Positions 37,247 to 46,161 are shown, numbered from the stretch's first letter. The stretch is 64,000 nucleotides of DNA from Gastranaerophilus sp944325835 (GCA_963931575.1 OZ007029.1:1-64000), one strand, 5' to 3'. Translations and numbers: made by a program. The notes: generated from the letters alone by a model not told the origin.

Positions 37247-38204
37247 CAGAACCTCCTTGTCCACTTGTTTGTGACGTTTTTGCTTCACCGTTTACTTTTG
37301 AAATTAAGTACCCAGCTTCAGCACCGACTAAAAACGGTGTGTAAATGTCGGTAGCCCTGATATACTTAACTTTGTTGCCCTCTTTTTGATATTCATCAAT
37401 TTGCAGGGCATCTTTTTTGCGGACAGTGTATCCGTAAGACGGGTCGTATTCCGTTCTTGAATTGCCAAGATTTGGAACATATGCAAGCACAATATTATCC
37501 TGCCAGATTCTGACAAAATTTCCGTCTTTATCCGCAAAGATTGATTTTCCGATGAAAATGTTTTCAATCTCGAAAATTTCTTTTAATAAATTAATTGTTA
37601 CTAATTTATTGAGATTATCGGAAATCAAACCTTTAAGCTGAGGGTGTTTTTTGAGGGTTTTCCAAGCTGCTTGCCCTATAATCATAGTGTTCGGGTCTTG
37701 AGCAATTTTAGATGAAACCGCATCTTTTGCGTCATCGATTACACCCTGCGGATCAGAATTCTCATCGGTAAAACAAGATGTGCCGGACAATAAAATTTTG
37801 TTGCCGGTAGGATATTTGTTAGCATCTTGAGCCAAATCAGCACACTGTTTTTCAAGTTTCAGCTTCAAACCTTCCGTTACAACATTTGTTGCGTGAAGTT
37901 GTAATTTAACTTTTTCCGCTTCCTGCTCTTCACGATAGTCAATCGGGTATGATAAATCGTGTTCAGCGAGGGTAGTTGTATGTTTTTTGAAACCTTGCGG
38001 CGAGATAACATTTGAATTCGCCCTGATAGCACGTTCGGTATCGTAAAGATTGAACGCTTCCTTGTTGAATTCAAAAATGTCAATTTTTTCTTTCTCAGAA
38101 GTGATTTCAGGGAACAGATGCTGAGCCACAAAGGCATTATTACTGTAACCACGAGCGACCTCTGAGAGATACGCATTTATGCGTAATTCTTCAAGTCTTC
38201 CCAT
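37224..38204 (-). CDS. Phage major capsid protein
   Basis: The 326-residue protein has the features of Mu-like or related major capsid proteins: an N-terminal RINAYLSEVARGYSNN segment, an LAEHDLSYPIDYREEQEA segment and a long central GQAAWKTLKKHP region. An A/G/S-rich tail follows at the end. It begins 32 bp after the transposase stop and overlaps the next small gene by 23 bp. Placement directly behind the transposase is not the normal phage order. Confidence 0.8.
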   Translation of the reverse strand: MGRLEELRINAYLSEVARGYSNNAFVAQHLFPEITSEKEKIDIFEFNKEAFNLYDTERAIRANSNVISPQGFKKHTTTLAEHDLSYPIDYREEQEAEKVKLQLHATNVVTEGLKLKLEKQCADLAQDANKYPTGNKILLSGTSCFTDENSDPQGVIDDAKDAVSSKIAQDPNTMIIGQAAWKTLKKHPQLKGLISDNLNKLVTINLLKEIFEIENIFIGKSIFADKDGNFVRIWQDNIVLAYVPNLGNSRTEYDPSYGYTVRKKDALQIDEYQKEGNKVKYIRATDIYTPFLVGAEAGYLISKVNGEAKTSQTSGQGGSDGSEVQS

Positions 38205-38236
38205 TTAAACTCCTTTTATATCAATGTTTCGGGGTA

Positions 38237-40453
38237 TTACTTATTTAATTTGAGCAGTGCATCTTTAAATGAGATGTTTTCTTTTACAGAAAGGGCTTTA
38301 GCCTCTTTGAATACCTCAAGACTTTCCTCATCTGCGTTTGCAAATTTTTCCACATCTTCATTTGTTTGGTCGGTTTGCTTTTCTTTAGTGGCAAACTCAC
38401 CGTATTTTATTTGATTCGGCAGGGACTCAATAAAAGATTTGAAGTCGAGAACGACTGTTGAATCCTCGCCGAATTTTTTGACATTATCTAACTCCTGAAG
38501 AACGGATAAGACAAGCCACTTTCTATCCTGCGGATTTGTTGTTCCGTTTGTCATTAACCACTCGTATTTTTCATAATTTGAATTAAATATAGGCACGTTC
38601 ATCTGCCGTTCACGAGGGGTTAACTTCCGTTCACGCTTTGGCTTTGGTTGTTCTTCTATTTCTAAAACAGGTTCCGGTTCAATTTCTAAAACCTGAAGTT
38701 CATCTTTAGTGAATGTCTTTTTAATTTGTTTAACAAGCCGGCTTTTAATTTTCTGCTGTCTTTGGTACTGCTGTTTGTATTCTTCCATATCTTTAACTGT
38801 GCCGAGAACATTTGCCATCGGGTGAACTTTCTGAACCCTATGTGCCACGCATAAAAATTCGCCTTTCATTGAATAAACTTGAACCTTTGAAAGGTCAAAT
38901 AAACTGTATCGTACATAAACCTTATCCCGAAGTCCAAGGATAACATCACTCCTGTAATGCATTCCGAGAAACGTTATTCCGTGTTTATTTATTGTTCTTG
39001 ATTCTGTTTTCATCATTAAATAATCGAGTGCAGATTTATTAATATCTTGTTTCCGAACAGAGTTTAATACCTCTTGAATGCTCCTTGAACGATCATTAGG
39101 ACAGGCTTTTTGATTTCTGTATTCAAGCCAGGCATTAATATATTTAATAGCATCTTGTACTGTCGGAATATTTCCTTTGGTTTGTTGATTATGAAGTTGC
39201 AAGTGTAATTTTTCATTTCTATTCATCCACGCAGGACGGTTTTCAATTGAAGTACCGATATAACTTGGCATAAGTTTCTCAAATTCTTCCTGAAAATCTA
39301 AGAAAAATCTTTCTATAACTTTTGCACGTGCATTGTAAGGTTTAGCAAAAACGGAGTGGATACCTAAATTGGCATATACTCCGTTAAAACACTCCTCGTC
39401 AAAATCACAAGATTGAAAATACTTCGCCTTGAATGCTTTGCCGTTATCCTGATACACCACTTTTGGGATCATTCCGAGATTTAAAATAGCGTTTCTTAAA
39501 GCACTTGCAATGCACTGAGTATTTTCTGTCATCATAATTTCATAGCCTACAAGTGCTGTTGATTTCCAGTCTAAAAAACCGACCAAAGTTGCTCTGGTCG
39601 GTTTTCCTGTAAACGGATTTATTACTTGAAAGTTTAGAACGTGTCCGTCTGCGATTAACACATCTCCAACTTCTATTTTACTTATATCTCTTTCAATATA
39701 CGGTTCAACCTTATCGTGGTAGGCTTTCATACCCTCACGTCTTAGCACCCACTCCGCATAATGGTTTCTTCTGAAATGCTCCGCAAACCGTTTAAAAGTT
39801 ATATTACTCGGCAGAGCATCTTCATCATATCCTTTTTTAATCAATACTTGTTTTGCAAGCCTGATTGCCGTATTGTACCCGAATTTATTCTGATGAAGTA
39901 AAAGAGCAAGCAGAACTTTTTTCATATTGTCATCTAAAATGCTGTTATATTCACCCTGTTTTGTTATTTTGTATTGAGGTATTAGGGATTCTGCGTTGCC
40001 TGTTTTCTTGTAGGCTTGTATGTATCTTCTTAATGTTCCGATTGAAATACGGCCCAGAAATTCGTATGCTTTTGGTAAATACAATCCAGAATTATACAGG
40101 TCTAAAAATTCAGCATCAGCCTCTTTTATACTCGGATATTTATTTCTGTGTTCAAGTGCGGCTTTAACAATGTTCATTCTGTGATTTGCCGTCTGTCTTG
40201 CTTTATCTGTAATAATAGGCGGTTTGTAATTCAACGGAACAATTGCCGTTGATTTTGTTTCGCATTCCCGAAGTTTTTGTTGTAATTCAGGTTCTAAACT
40301 TGAAAACAATATTTCGTATGAGATACCGCCGTTAACTTTGACTTCCCTTGAAATATATTTGCTTTCAGGTTTGTTGATTTCCATTCGGATTGAACGAGTG
40401 CTCTTTAACCCCTTAGCCTGTGCGATTTCTTTAATAGTTACATATTCATTCAT
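38237..40453 (-). CDS. Mu-like transposase (MuA family)
   Basis: The 738-residue protein has a MuA plan: an N-terminal winged-helix DNA-binding domain (NEYVTIKEIAQAKGLKS), a site-specific domain (about 90-240), then the DDE core with D in VLIADGHV (about 267), D in VYQDNGKAF (about 334) and E in VIERFFLDF (about 385). A beta-barrel and a basic C-terminal segment follow. No MuB ATPase or repressor gene is adjacent. ATG 40453 is used; a GTG three codons earlier is possible. It reads away from the repeat-rich element end. Confidence 0.9.
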   Translation of the reverse strand: MNEYVTIKEIAQAKGLKSTRSIRMEINKPESKYISREVKVNGGISYEILFSSLEPELQQKLRECETKSTAIVPLNYKPPIITDKARQTANHRMNIVKAALEHRNKYPSIKEADAEFLDLYNSGLYLPKAYEFLGRISIGTLRRYIQAYKKTGNAESLIPQYKITKQGEYNSILDDNMKKVLLALLLHQNKFGYNTAIRLAKQVLIKKGYDEDALPSNITFKRFAEHFRRNHYAEWVLRREGMKAYHDKVEPYIERDISKIEVGDVLIADGHVLNFQVINPFTGKPTRATLVGFLDWKSTALVGYEIMMTENTQCIASALRNAILNLGMIPKVVYQDNGKAFKAKYFQSCDFDEECFNGVYANLGIHSVFAKPYNARAKVIERFFLDFQEEFEKLMPSYIGTSIENRPAWMNRNEKLHLQLHNQQTKGNIPTVQDAIKYINAWLEYRNQKACPNDRSRSIQEVLNSVRKQDINKSALDYLMMKTESRTINKHGITFLGMHYRSDVILGLRDKVYVRYSLFDLSKVQVYSMKGEFLCVAHRVQKVHPMANVLGTVKDMEEYKQQYQRQQKIKSRLVKQIKKTFTKDELQVLEIEPEPVLEIEEQPKPKRERKLTPRERQMNVPIFNSNYEKYEWLMTNGTTNPQDRKWLVLSVLQELDNVKKFGEDSTVVLDFKSFIESLPNQIKYGEFATKEKQTDQTNEDVEKFANADEESLEVFKEAKALSVKENISFKDALLKLNK

Positions 40454-40577
40454 GGTACACACACATTAACTCTGAAGATGAAGAATTGGAACACTACTTC
40501 CGAGCATTGTGTCGGTTTCGTATCAATTAAAAAATTTAACAGAACGGCAGAATTTTCAAAAACCTCAAACGACTCAC

Positions 40578-40791
40578 TTGCCCAAAATAATCATACCATT
40601 TGTACCAAGCCTTAATCGCCCTAAAACACAAGCAGAAAGAGGGTTGTAATCCTTTTGCCCGAAATAATCACACCATCTGTGCCGAGTAGAAAAAGAGTAA
40701 AAAGAGTATTTATGGTACACATGGTTTGATTATTTCCTACCCCTAAAATCCGCTACACAAGCCGATTGCCCGAAATAATCGCACCATCTGT
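40578..40791 (+). repeat. Repeated sites, putative Mu-like transposase-binding end
   Basis: Three direct copies of a 26-29 bp motif, TTGCCCRAAATAATCNYACCATYTGT, lie at 40578-40606, 40655-40683 and 40766-40791. An inverted partial copy with the 13-mer CACATGGTTTGAT lies at 40718-40730. They occupy the gap between the transposase start and tRNA-Asn, where MuA end sites would be. The mixed orientation and spacing (77 and 111 bp) are like phage Mu ends. The element boundary is probably just right of 40791. Confidence 0.65.
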
Positions 40792-40870
40792 CATACGCAA
40801 AACACTCACTTTATTACACCATTATATATTCAAATTTTAAGCAATAAAGGGCTAAAATCCAATAAAAAAC

Positions 40871-40941
40871 TCCCCAGGTTGGACTCGAACCAACAACCTA
40901 CCGGTTAACAGCCGGTTGCTCCGCCATTGAGCTACTGAGGA
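40871..40941 (-). tRNA. tRNA-Asn (GTT)
   Basis: The minus strand folds as a 71-base tRNA: acceptor TCCTCAG pairs with CTGGGGA, a five-base anticodon stem ACCGG/CCGGT encloses CTGTTAA with anticodon GTT, and the T arm has TTCGAGT. CCA is not encoded. Its 3' end faces the accessory region, while ordinary backbone genes begin on its other side. Confidence 0.95.
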
Positions 40942-41069
40942 ATCTCTCTATATCTCTATACTACATCAAACATTTTTTTTGTAAATACCCCTTTATTAAT
41001 TATTTGTTAATTTTTTTGTTTTTCAACTCTGTTATTATATAATAGTTAATATGTAGATAGGAGAAATTT

Positions 41070-41852
41070 ATGGGGAATAACGAAAGAAATAATTTTATGT
41101 TTAGAGGTTCCAACAACCCGGCTTTTAACCAGGAGGTTTTAGCGGAAAATGTAATTGATATCCCAAACGGTGAGGTCATGACCGTTAACGGTGCAATTAA
41201 CAAAACCGCAATCTGCTTGTTGCTTGTGATTATGGCAGGTGCGTATGTCTGGAATTTAGCGCTTAAAGGCTATATGGATATGGTTCAGTCACTTACCTTT
41301 GTTTCTGCAATCGTTGCAATGATTATGGGGTTTGTGATAATTTTTAAACGCCAATCGCAGGCTATTCAGTTCCTTGTTCCGCTATATGCTTTATTTGAAG
41401 GCGCTTTCCTGGGCGGTGTTTCTTTTATGTTTGAAACCTACTTCCCGGGCGTCGTATTAACGGCGGTTAAGGCTACTATTTTATGTGTAGCAGTCATGCT
41501 TTTTCTGTTTAAAACAGGTATAATTAAAGTTACGGACAAGCTTAGAGCCGGAATTATTATGTGTACTGCTACCATTGCAGGAATTTATCTTATAGATATT
41601 CTGCTTAGCTTTTTCGGAATCAGGGTTCCGTTCCTTTATTCCACTTCTCTGGTTGGGATAGGCGTCAGCGTTATTGTTGTTATCGTTGCGGCGTTTAACT
41701 TATTACTGGATTTTGATTTTATTTATCAGGCAAGCCAGAGATTTATGCCTAAATTTATGGAATGGTACGGCGCATTCGGGTTAATGGTTACGATTGTTTG
41801 GTTGTACATTGAACTTTTGAAACTTCTGGCAAAATTTCAAAGAAGAGATTAG
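41070..41852 (+). CDS. Bax inhibitor-1 / YccA family membrane protein
   Basis: The 260-residue protein has seven hydrophobic helices between about residue 45 and 250, matching the Bax inhibitor-1/YccA (DUF4956-free, YbhL-like) family. The acidic N-terminal tail is cytoplasmic-like. AGGAG is nine bases before the ATG and a TATAAT -10 lies at 41038-41043. Function in bacteria is poorly known, with calcium leak or FtsH interaction suggested for relatives. It stands alone with its own terminator. Confidence 0.85.
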   Translation: MGNNERNNFMFRGSNNPAFNQEVLAENVIDIPNGEVMTVNGAINKTAICLLLVIMAGAYVWNLALKGYMDMVQSLTFVSAIVAMIMGFVIIFKRQSQAIQFLVPLYALFEGAFLGGVSFMFETYFPGVVLTAVKATILCVAVMLFLFKTGIIKVTDKLRAGIIMCTATIAGIYLIDILLSFFGIRVPFLYSTSLVGIGVSVIVVIVAAFNLLLDFDFIYQASQRFMPKFMEWYGAFGLMVTIVWLYIELLKLLAKFQRRD

Positions 41853-41856
41853 TGAT

Positions 41857-41887
41857 AAAGCCCCCCTTTAAATTAAAGGGGGGCTTT
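41857..41887 (+). terminator. Intrinsic terminator after the Bax-inhibitor-like gene
   Basis: AAAGCCCCCCTTT pairs with AAAGGGGGGCTTT around a short A/T loop, five bases after the stop codon. The pattern suits either direction. Confidence 0.8.
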
Positions 41888-41983
41888 ACATTTTATAAAA
41901 AATAGTACATAATGAAGAAGGCAATGAGGCAATAAGCCTGGAAAGGATAGAAAGATGAGAAAACAGAGTGTAACAATTTGTAC

Positions 41984-41997
41984 GGGGGGGGGGGGGG
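41984..41997 (+). repeat. 14-base poly-G tract in a small open frame
   Basis: Fourteen consecutive G's lie 29 bases after an ATG (41955) that has GGA-type ribosome site upstream. With 14 G's the frame stops soon after (TAG at 42018-42020). With one base fewer (13, or 10 or 16) the same ATG is in frame through the 87-bp repeat into the prepilin gene. This is a candidate slipped-strand switch; it could also be a sequencing length error. Confidence 0.75.
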
Positions 41998-42042
41998 CGT
42001 GCCTTACCCGCAAAATTAGGTATTGAGGACGTTAGTTCCCTA

Positions 42043-42129
42043 TGTCATGCTGAACTTGTTTCAGCATCTGTCCCATGTCGCGAGCTACCGGTAACGTTGG
42101 ACAGATCCCGAAATAAATTCGGGATGACA
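42043..42129. repeat. 87-bp palindromic dispersed repeat, copy 1
   Basis: The ends are TGTCAT and ATGACA, inverted. The left arm holds the hairpin ATGCTGAAC..GTTTCAGCAT and the right arm GATCCCGAA..TTCGGGAT. A second copy of the same length lies at 63760-63846. It looks like a non-autonomous MITE/REP element. Its right tip supplies the ATG used here as the prepilin start. Confidence 0.85.
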
Positions 42130-43146
42130 TTTGCTTTTACTATGGCGGAGATATTATTATCCCTCACGATAATCGGCGTGGTGGCGGCTATTACGCTTCC
42201 GAGTTTAACAGGAAACATAAATGAGCGAACATGGAACACGCAAAGGAAAGCCCTTTATGCCCGCTTTAGTCAGGCGATGCCTTTAATGGATGCGCTGAAT
42301 GGTTACGGAACCTTTAAAGAAGCCGCCTCCGCCAGCGGCAGTACTCCGGCGCAGGAAGCAATTGACACATGTGCGGAAACTTTTATAACCGCCGGGTTGT
42401 CAAAAGTTCTCAAAATTAACAACATCTGCGACAATGAGCACCTTGAGGATTGCGGGATAACCTCTACCATTAACACTATTACGGGTTCAAAAATTCCGAC
42501 TCCTACGACTTTTGAGGAGTTGAATTCCAGCATGGTTGGTTCGGCAAATGCAGGTTGGAATAGATATTCTATTTATAAAACAAAGGCGGCAGCTTTTGAA
42601 ACTCAAAACGGCGAAAGTATAATTGTATATTATAACCCGACCTGTACAGGTAGCTTAAATGAGGTTACGTTTACTGCTGATTCTGTTGGTGACGGGATGT
42701 ATATTCAACAGAGAATATGTGCGAATTTTATTTATGATTTGAATGGCAATAAAGGACCAAATACAGTAGGTAAAGATATAGGATTTATGACCGCAATGTA
42801 TCCTTTTGATGTGCAGTTGTATGCTCCGTATCCGGCTGTCAGACCTTTGAGCTCAAAATATGCTGCAATGCCGGCATCAGGAACCTCAGCCTCTAAAGCT
42901 TGTACCGAATATGATTCTGAATATCGTATTCCACGTGCGGATGAACTGGCCTCAATGTTTGTTAACTCCAAACTAATTGATGCAGCTAACTACGAAGCCG
43001 ATACCTATGGTTATGTGTCATCAGATTTTTGGACATCAAATATATTGACGAGTAAAAGAGTTATGTCACAAAACCTTACAACAGGTTTTAGAGATGATAT
43101 GTCTGCAGGCGGTTGGAATGGGCTTGTCTGGTGTGTAAAACGTTAA
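42124..43146 (+). CDS. Prepilin-like protein (type IV pilin N-terminal domain)
   Basis: The start codon ATG at 42124 is part of the 87-bp repeat; the encoded MTFAFTMAEILLSLTIIGVVAA is a type IV prepilin signal plus hydrophobic helix, but the residue before the cleavage site is A rather than the usual G, and the positive leader is missing. The rest is a 340-residue secreted domain with about six cysteines and a C-terminal W-C. A longer form starting at ATG 41955 exists if the poly-G tract shrinks by one base. So the N-terminus may have been remodelled by repeat insertion. Family call is firm, start uncertain. Confidence 0.75.
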   Translation: MTFAFTMAEILLSLTIIGVVAAITLPSLTGNINERTWNTQRKALYARFSQAMPLMDALNGYGTFKEAASASGSTPAQEAIDTCAETFITAGLSKVLKINNICDNEHLEDCGITSTINTITGSKIPTPTTFEELNSSMVGSANAGWNRYSIYKTKAAAFETQNGESIIVYYNPTCTGSLNEVTFTADSVGDGMYIQQRICANFIYDLNGNKGPNTVGKDIGFMTAMYPFDVQLYAPYPAVRPLSSKYAAMPASGTSASKACTEYDSEYRIPRADELASMFVNSKLIDAANYEADTYGYVSSDFWTSNILTSKRVMSQNLTTGFRDDMSAGGWNGLVWCVKR

Positions 43147-43164
43147 CGTCTTGTAACTGGCAGG

Positions 43165-43187
43165 GGCGGCGGCGAATTGCCGCCGCC
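43165..43187 (+). terminator. GC-rich hairpin after the prepilin gene
   Basis: GGCGGCGGC pairs perfectly with GCCGCCGCC around GAATT, 19 bases after the prepilin stop. A weak T-run follows at about 43199-43205. Confidence 0.7.
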
Positions 43188-43221
43188 ATTATGTTAACTT
43201 TTTTAACAAAATTTTTAAATA

Positions 43222-43250
43222 TTGCCTAAAAATTTTTTAGCAGGTATAAT
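43222..43250 (+). promoter_or_regulatory. Sigma-70-type promoter of acpP-fabF
   Basis: A -35 of TTGCCT (43222-43227) and a perfect -10 of TATAAT (43245-43250) are separated by 17 bp, placing the start of transcription about 45 bp before acpP. Confidence 0.75.
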
Positions 43251-43300
43251 AGACAATGTAGTAATACAGTTTAATTATTTAATTTAAGAGGAAAGAAAAG

Positions 43301-43534
43301 ATGAGTAGTACATTAGAAAAAGTAAAAAAAGTTGTAGTTGATCAATTGAGTGTTGATGAAAAAATCGTTACTCCGGAAGCTAGCTTTACAGGTGACTTGG
43401 GTGCTGATTCTTTAGATACAGTTGAATTGGTTATGGCTTTGGAAGAAGAATTTGGCTGCGAAATCCCTGATGAAGAAGCTGAAAAAATTCAAACAGTTCA
43501 AGATGCTGTTAACTACATTGATTCACATAAATAG
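43301..43534 (+). CDS. acpP: Acyl carrier protein
   Basis: The 77-residue acidic protein has the phosphopantetheine serine in GADSLDTVEL (about residue 37) and the standard four-helix ACP length. It carries acyl intermediates in fatty-acid synthesis. AGAGGAAAGAAAAG precedes the ATG. It is 78 bp upstream of fabF, the usual pair, and under a strong promoter. Confidence 0.97.
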   Translation: MSSTLEKVKKVVVDQLSVDEKIVTPEASFTGDLGADSLDTVELVMALEEEFGCEIPDEEAEKIQTVQDAVNYIDSHK

Positions 43535-43612
43535 TTTATTGATTAGCGCGGATGATTTTATCGTCCGCGCAATCAAATTTAAAAGCCGTTAATATTAAAA
43601 AAAGGTATTAAG

Positions 43613-44863
43613 ATGACGAAGAAAAGAGTTGTAATCACAGGATTGGGTGTGGTTTCTCCTTACGGAGTTGGTGTTGATAAATTGTGGACCAATCTTGTTG
43701 AAGGAAAGAGTGGAATAAGCGTTCCTGACCTTGTTGATATTGAAAAACATGTGGTCAAAATTGCAGGTGAGGTTAAGGGCTTTAATCCTGAAGATTATAT
43801 TGATCCTAAGGACGCAAAAAAAATGGACAGGTTTATTCAGTTCGCAATGGTTGCTGCTGATGAAGCTGTAAAGGATGCTAAGCTGGAAGATATTGGTGAC
43901 ATTGATCCTTATCGTATCGGTGTAATGGTTAGTTCTGCAGCCGGCGGCTTTATTACCTTTGAAGAAAATCATAAACGTATTATTGAAAAAGGTCCTAATA
44001 AATGCTCTCCATTCACAATTCCTATGATGATTGTAAATATGCCATCCGGAAGAATTTCAATAAAACACGGTTTTAAAGGATTAAATAAAGTTGTTATTTC
44101 CGCATGTGCTACCGGCACTCACTCAATAGGTGATGCTTACCGGGCTATTCAATATGGTGATGCGGATATTATTCTGGCAGGCGGTGCCGAAGCAACTATC
44201 TGTGATGTTGGTCTGGGTGCTTTTGCTTCTGCAAGAACTTTATCAAGAAGAAATGATGAACCGACTAAAGCGTCAAGACCTTATGACAAAGACAGAGATG
44301 GTTTTGTTATGTCAGAGGGCGCAGGTGTTCTGGTTCTTGAAGATTACGACCATGCTGTTAAGCGCGGCGCGAAAATTTATGCGGAAATCGTTGGTTATGG
44401 CCAATCTGCTGACGCTTATGACGTGGTTGCTCCTTGTCCTGAAGGTAACGGAGCGACTAAATCTATGGAATTTGCGCTCAGAGATGCAGGCATGAAGCCG
44501 GAAGAAATTGATTATATTAATACTCACGGTACAAGTACAGGGCTGGGTGATGTTGCTGAATCTATGGCAGTTGCAAGAGTTTTTGGTGATAAAACACAAA
44601 ACCCTCACCTGCTGGTAAGCTCTACGAAGAGTATGCACGGACACATGCTTGGTGCAACAGGTGCAGTTGAAGCAATTGCCTGCATTAAAGCTATTAATGA
44701 CGGTATTGTTCCACCGACTATCAACCTTGATAATCAGGATGAAAAAGTTGCTAATCTGGATTACGTACCTCACAAGGCTCGTAAAGCTCCTATCAATACT
44801 GCTTTGTCTAACTCATTTGGATTTGGCGGTCAAAACGCAACAATTATCTTGAAAAAAGTTTAG
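43613..44863 (+). CDS. fabF: 3-oxoacyl-ACP synthase II (KAS II)
   Basis: The 416-residue condensing enzyme has the catalytic Cys in ISACATGTHS (about residue 164), His in NTHGTST (about 305) and His in STKSMHGHMLGATG (about 342), and a glycine-rich end NSFGFGGQNATII. It extends acyl-ACP with malonyl-ACP. AAAAAGG precedes the ATG. It is cotranscribed with acpP and ends at a clear terminator. Confidence 0.97.
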   Translation: MTKKRVVITGLGVVSPYGVGVDKLWTNLVEGKSGISVPDLVDIEKHVVKIAGEVKGFNPEDYIDPKDAKKMDRFIQFAMVAADEAVKDAKLEDIGDIDPYRIGVMVSSAAGGFITFEENHKRIIEKGPNKCSPFTIPMMIVNMPSGRISIKHGFKGLNKVVISACATGTHSIGDAYRAIQYGDADIILAGGAEATICDVGLGAFASARTLSRRNDEPTKASRPYDKDRDGFVMSEGAGVLVLEDYDHAVKRGAKIYAEIVGYGQSADAYDVVAPCPEGNGATKSMEFALRDAGMKPEEIDYINTHGTSTGLGDVAESMAVARVFGDKTQNPHLLVSSTKSMHGHMLGATGAVEAIACIKAINDGIVPPTINLDNQDEKVANLDYVPHKARKAPINTALSNSFGFGGQNATIILKKV

Positions 44864-44881
44864 TAAAATAAAATAACTATT

Positions 44882-44912
44882 AAAAAGCCCTCGCGAAAGC
44901 GGGGGCTTTTTT
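44882..44912 (+). terminator. Intrinsic terminator of acpP-fabF
   Basis: AAAAAGCCC..CGC, a GAAA loop and GCG..GGGCTTTTTT form a stable stem with a T-run, 18 bases after the fabF stop. Confidence 0.92.
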
Positions 44913-44952
44913 GCTACCGTAGTCAAATATCGTCTACATTGGTCGAAGTCAT

Positions 44953-44980
44953 AAAAAAAACGACATTAAAGCTAATGTCG
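44953..44980 (-). terminator. Intrinsic terminator of the 45151-46161 gene
   Basis: On the minus strand CGACATTA and TAATGTCG form an eight-base stem with loop GCTT, followed by eight T's. It lies about 170 bp after the stop codon of the sigma-28-type gene. Confidence 0.75.
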
Positions 44981-45150
44981 TCGGAAATCAATAGGAAAAG
45001 GGAAAGGAAAAATAGTTATGTGTATGAAAATTTAGATAATCTCGTCCTGTAGGCGCAGATAATAAGGGTAATGTGGATTAACCCGGATTTATTTTTATCC
45101 ATTAGTACATATTCCTCATTAACTTATTAACCTATTAACAAGATTTTTTA

Positions 45151-46161
45151 TTATCCGAAGGTTTTGAACCCTGATTCCACGGATTTTTCAATAACTTTTT
45201 CAACGGCATCTTTTTCGTTAGAGATAGCGTTGTGTTCGGTATCAAGTTGTTTAAGTCTAAGTTCTAAGTTTTTGTCCTCCGCTTGAATAATTTCGATTTT
45301 AGCATTAATTTCTTCGATAGATTGATCGTATAAAGCTTTGTCATATTCGTACTGGTTCATCGCATCTTCGTATGCATCCTGATCTGTGACGGTGTTAGTG
45401 GAGAGAGCATATTGTTTACCGTCGATAGTGATGTTGATGTACCTACCAGTAGAATCTTGTTCTAGTTCACATCCAGCAACGCCTTTAATTTCTTCAACTC
45501 TGTCAGCGGAGCCAACTTTGTAAGCAGCGATGTAAGATTGCGAGTTGTTGTTAGTATCGCTGTAGATAGCGCCGGTGACGTCAGATTTATTGTAGAAAAC
45601 GGCTTCATATTCGCCGGTAGAAGTATTTTGAACGTATCTGACGAGGTAGTCGTCTTTATTACCGTGAGTTTCTTGAAGAAGATTAAGGAAAGTTTTTTCT
45701 TCTTCGAGCAGTTTAGCTTGTTGATCAGTGGAGAGACTGTCGTAGTATGGGTCATCCCCTGCAGGAGCAACGCCTAAACTTCTGAGCGTAGTAGCGCCGA
45801 TTTTGTAAGTGGTATTAGGGGTTACTTCAGTGATAATGGAAGGAGAAGCAGAAACGACGGAGAAGTCGTCGGTCCAGGATCTGATGTAGCTGACTTTGTA
45901 GGTTCCCGGGTTATCGGGGTCAGCGATAAGAGAAGTAATCTGGTTAGTGAGAGCGCCGTCGTTGAAGGTGTATACAGTTTGAGTGAATTCTTCGACAGAC
46001 GGAGCAGTTGGGACTTCCATACCTAGTAGGTCAGTGTAATAGGAAGCGGATTTGTTGGAGAGAGCAGTACGTTGTTGGTTAATCTGCTGTCCTTCAAATT
46101 CGACGTTATTCATTCTAGCTGTCAAGCCTAAGAATCTGGCTTGAGATGCTGCCATACCCAT
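45151..46161 (-). CDS. Lineage-specific MGMAASQAR protein, sigma-28-type control
   Basis: The 336-residue protein starts MGMAASQARFLGLTARMNNVEFEGQQINQQR. The middle is beta-rich and Asp/Thr/Asn-rich (about 60-260), like extracellular domains. The C-terminus is a coiled coil with DTEHNAISNEKDAVEKVIEKSVESGFKTFG. The same start and end blocks recur in the 662-residue protein at 47410. No classical signal peptide is seen. A flagellar-type promoter lies at 46198-46225, so export through a flagellar or similar type III route, like hook-type or rod-type proteins, is plausible but unproved. Confidence 0.6.
   Translation of the reverse strand: MGMAASQARFLGLTARMNNVEFEGQQINQQRTALSNKSASYYTDLLGMEVPTAPSVEEFTQTVYTFNDGALTNQITSLIADPDNPGTYKVSYIRSWTDDFSVVSASPSIITEVTPNTTYKIGATTLRSLGVAPAGDDPYYDSLSTDQQAKLLEEEKTFLNLLQETHGNKDDYLVRYVQNTSTGEYEAVFYNKSDVTGAIYSDTNNNSQSYIAAYKVGSADRVEEIKGVAGCELEQDSTGRYINITIDGKQYALSTNTVTDQDAYEDAMNQYEYDKALYDQSIEEINAKIEIIQAEDKNLELRLKQLDTEHNAISNEKDAVEKVIEKSVESGFKTFG

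Noticed and set aside
44312..44773. Long minus-strand frame opposite fabF
   Set aside because: It is a shadow of the highly conserved fabF; the composition is Cys/Asn-rich and no domain is seen. The same applies to 43595-43972.
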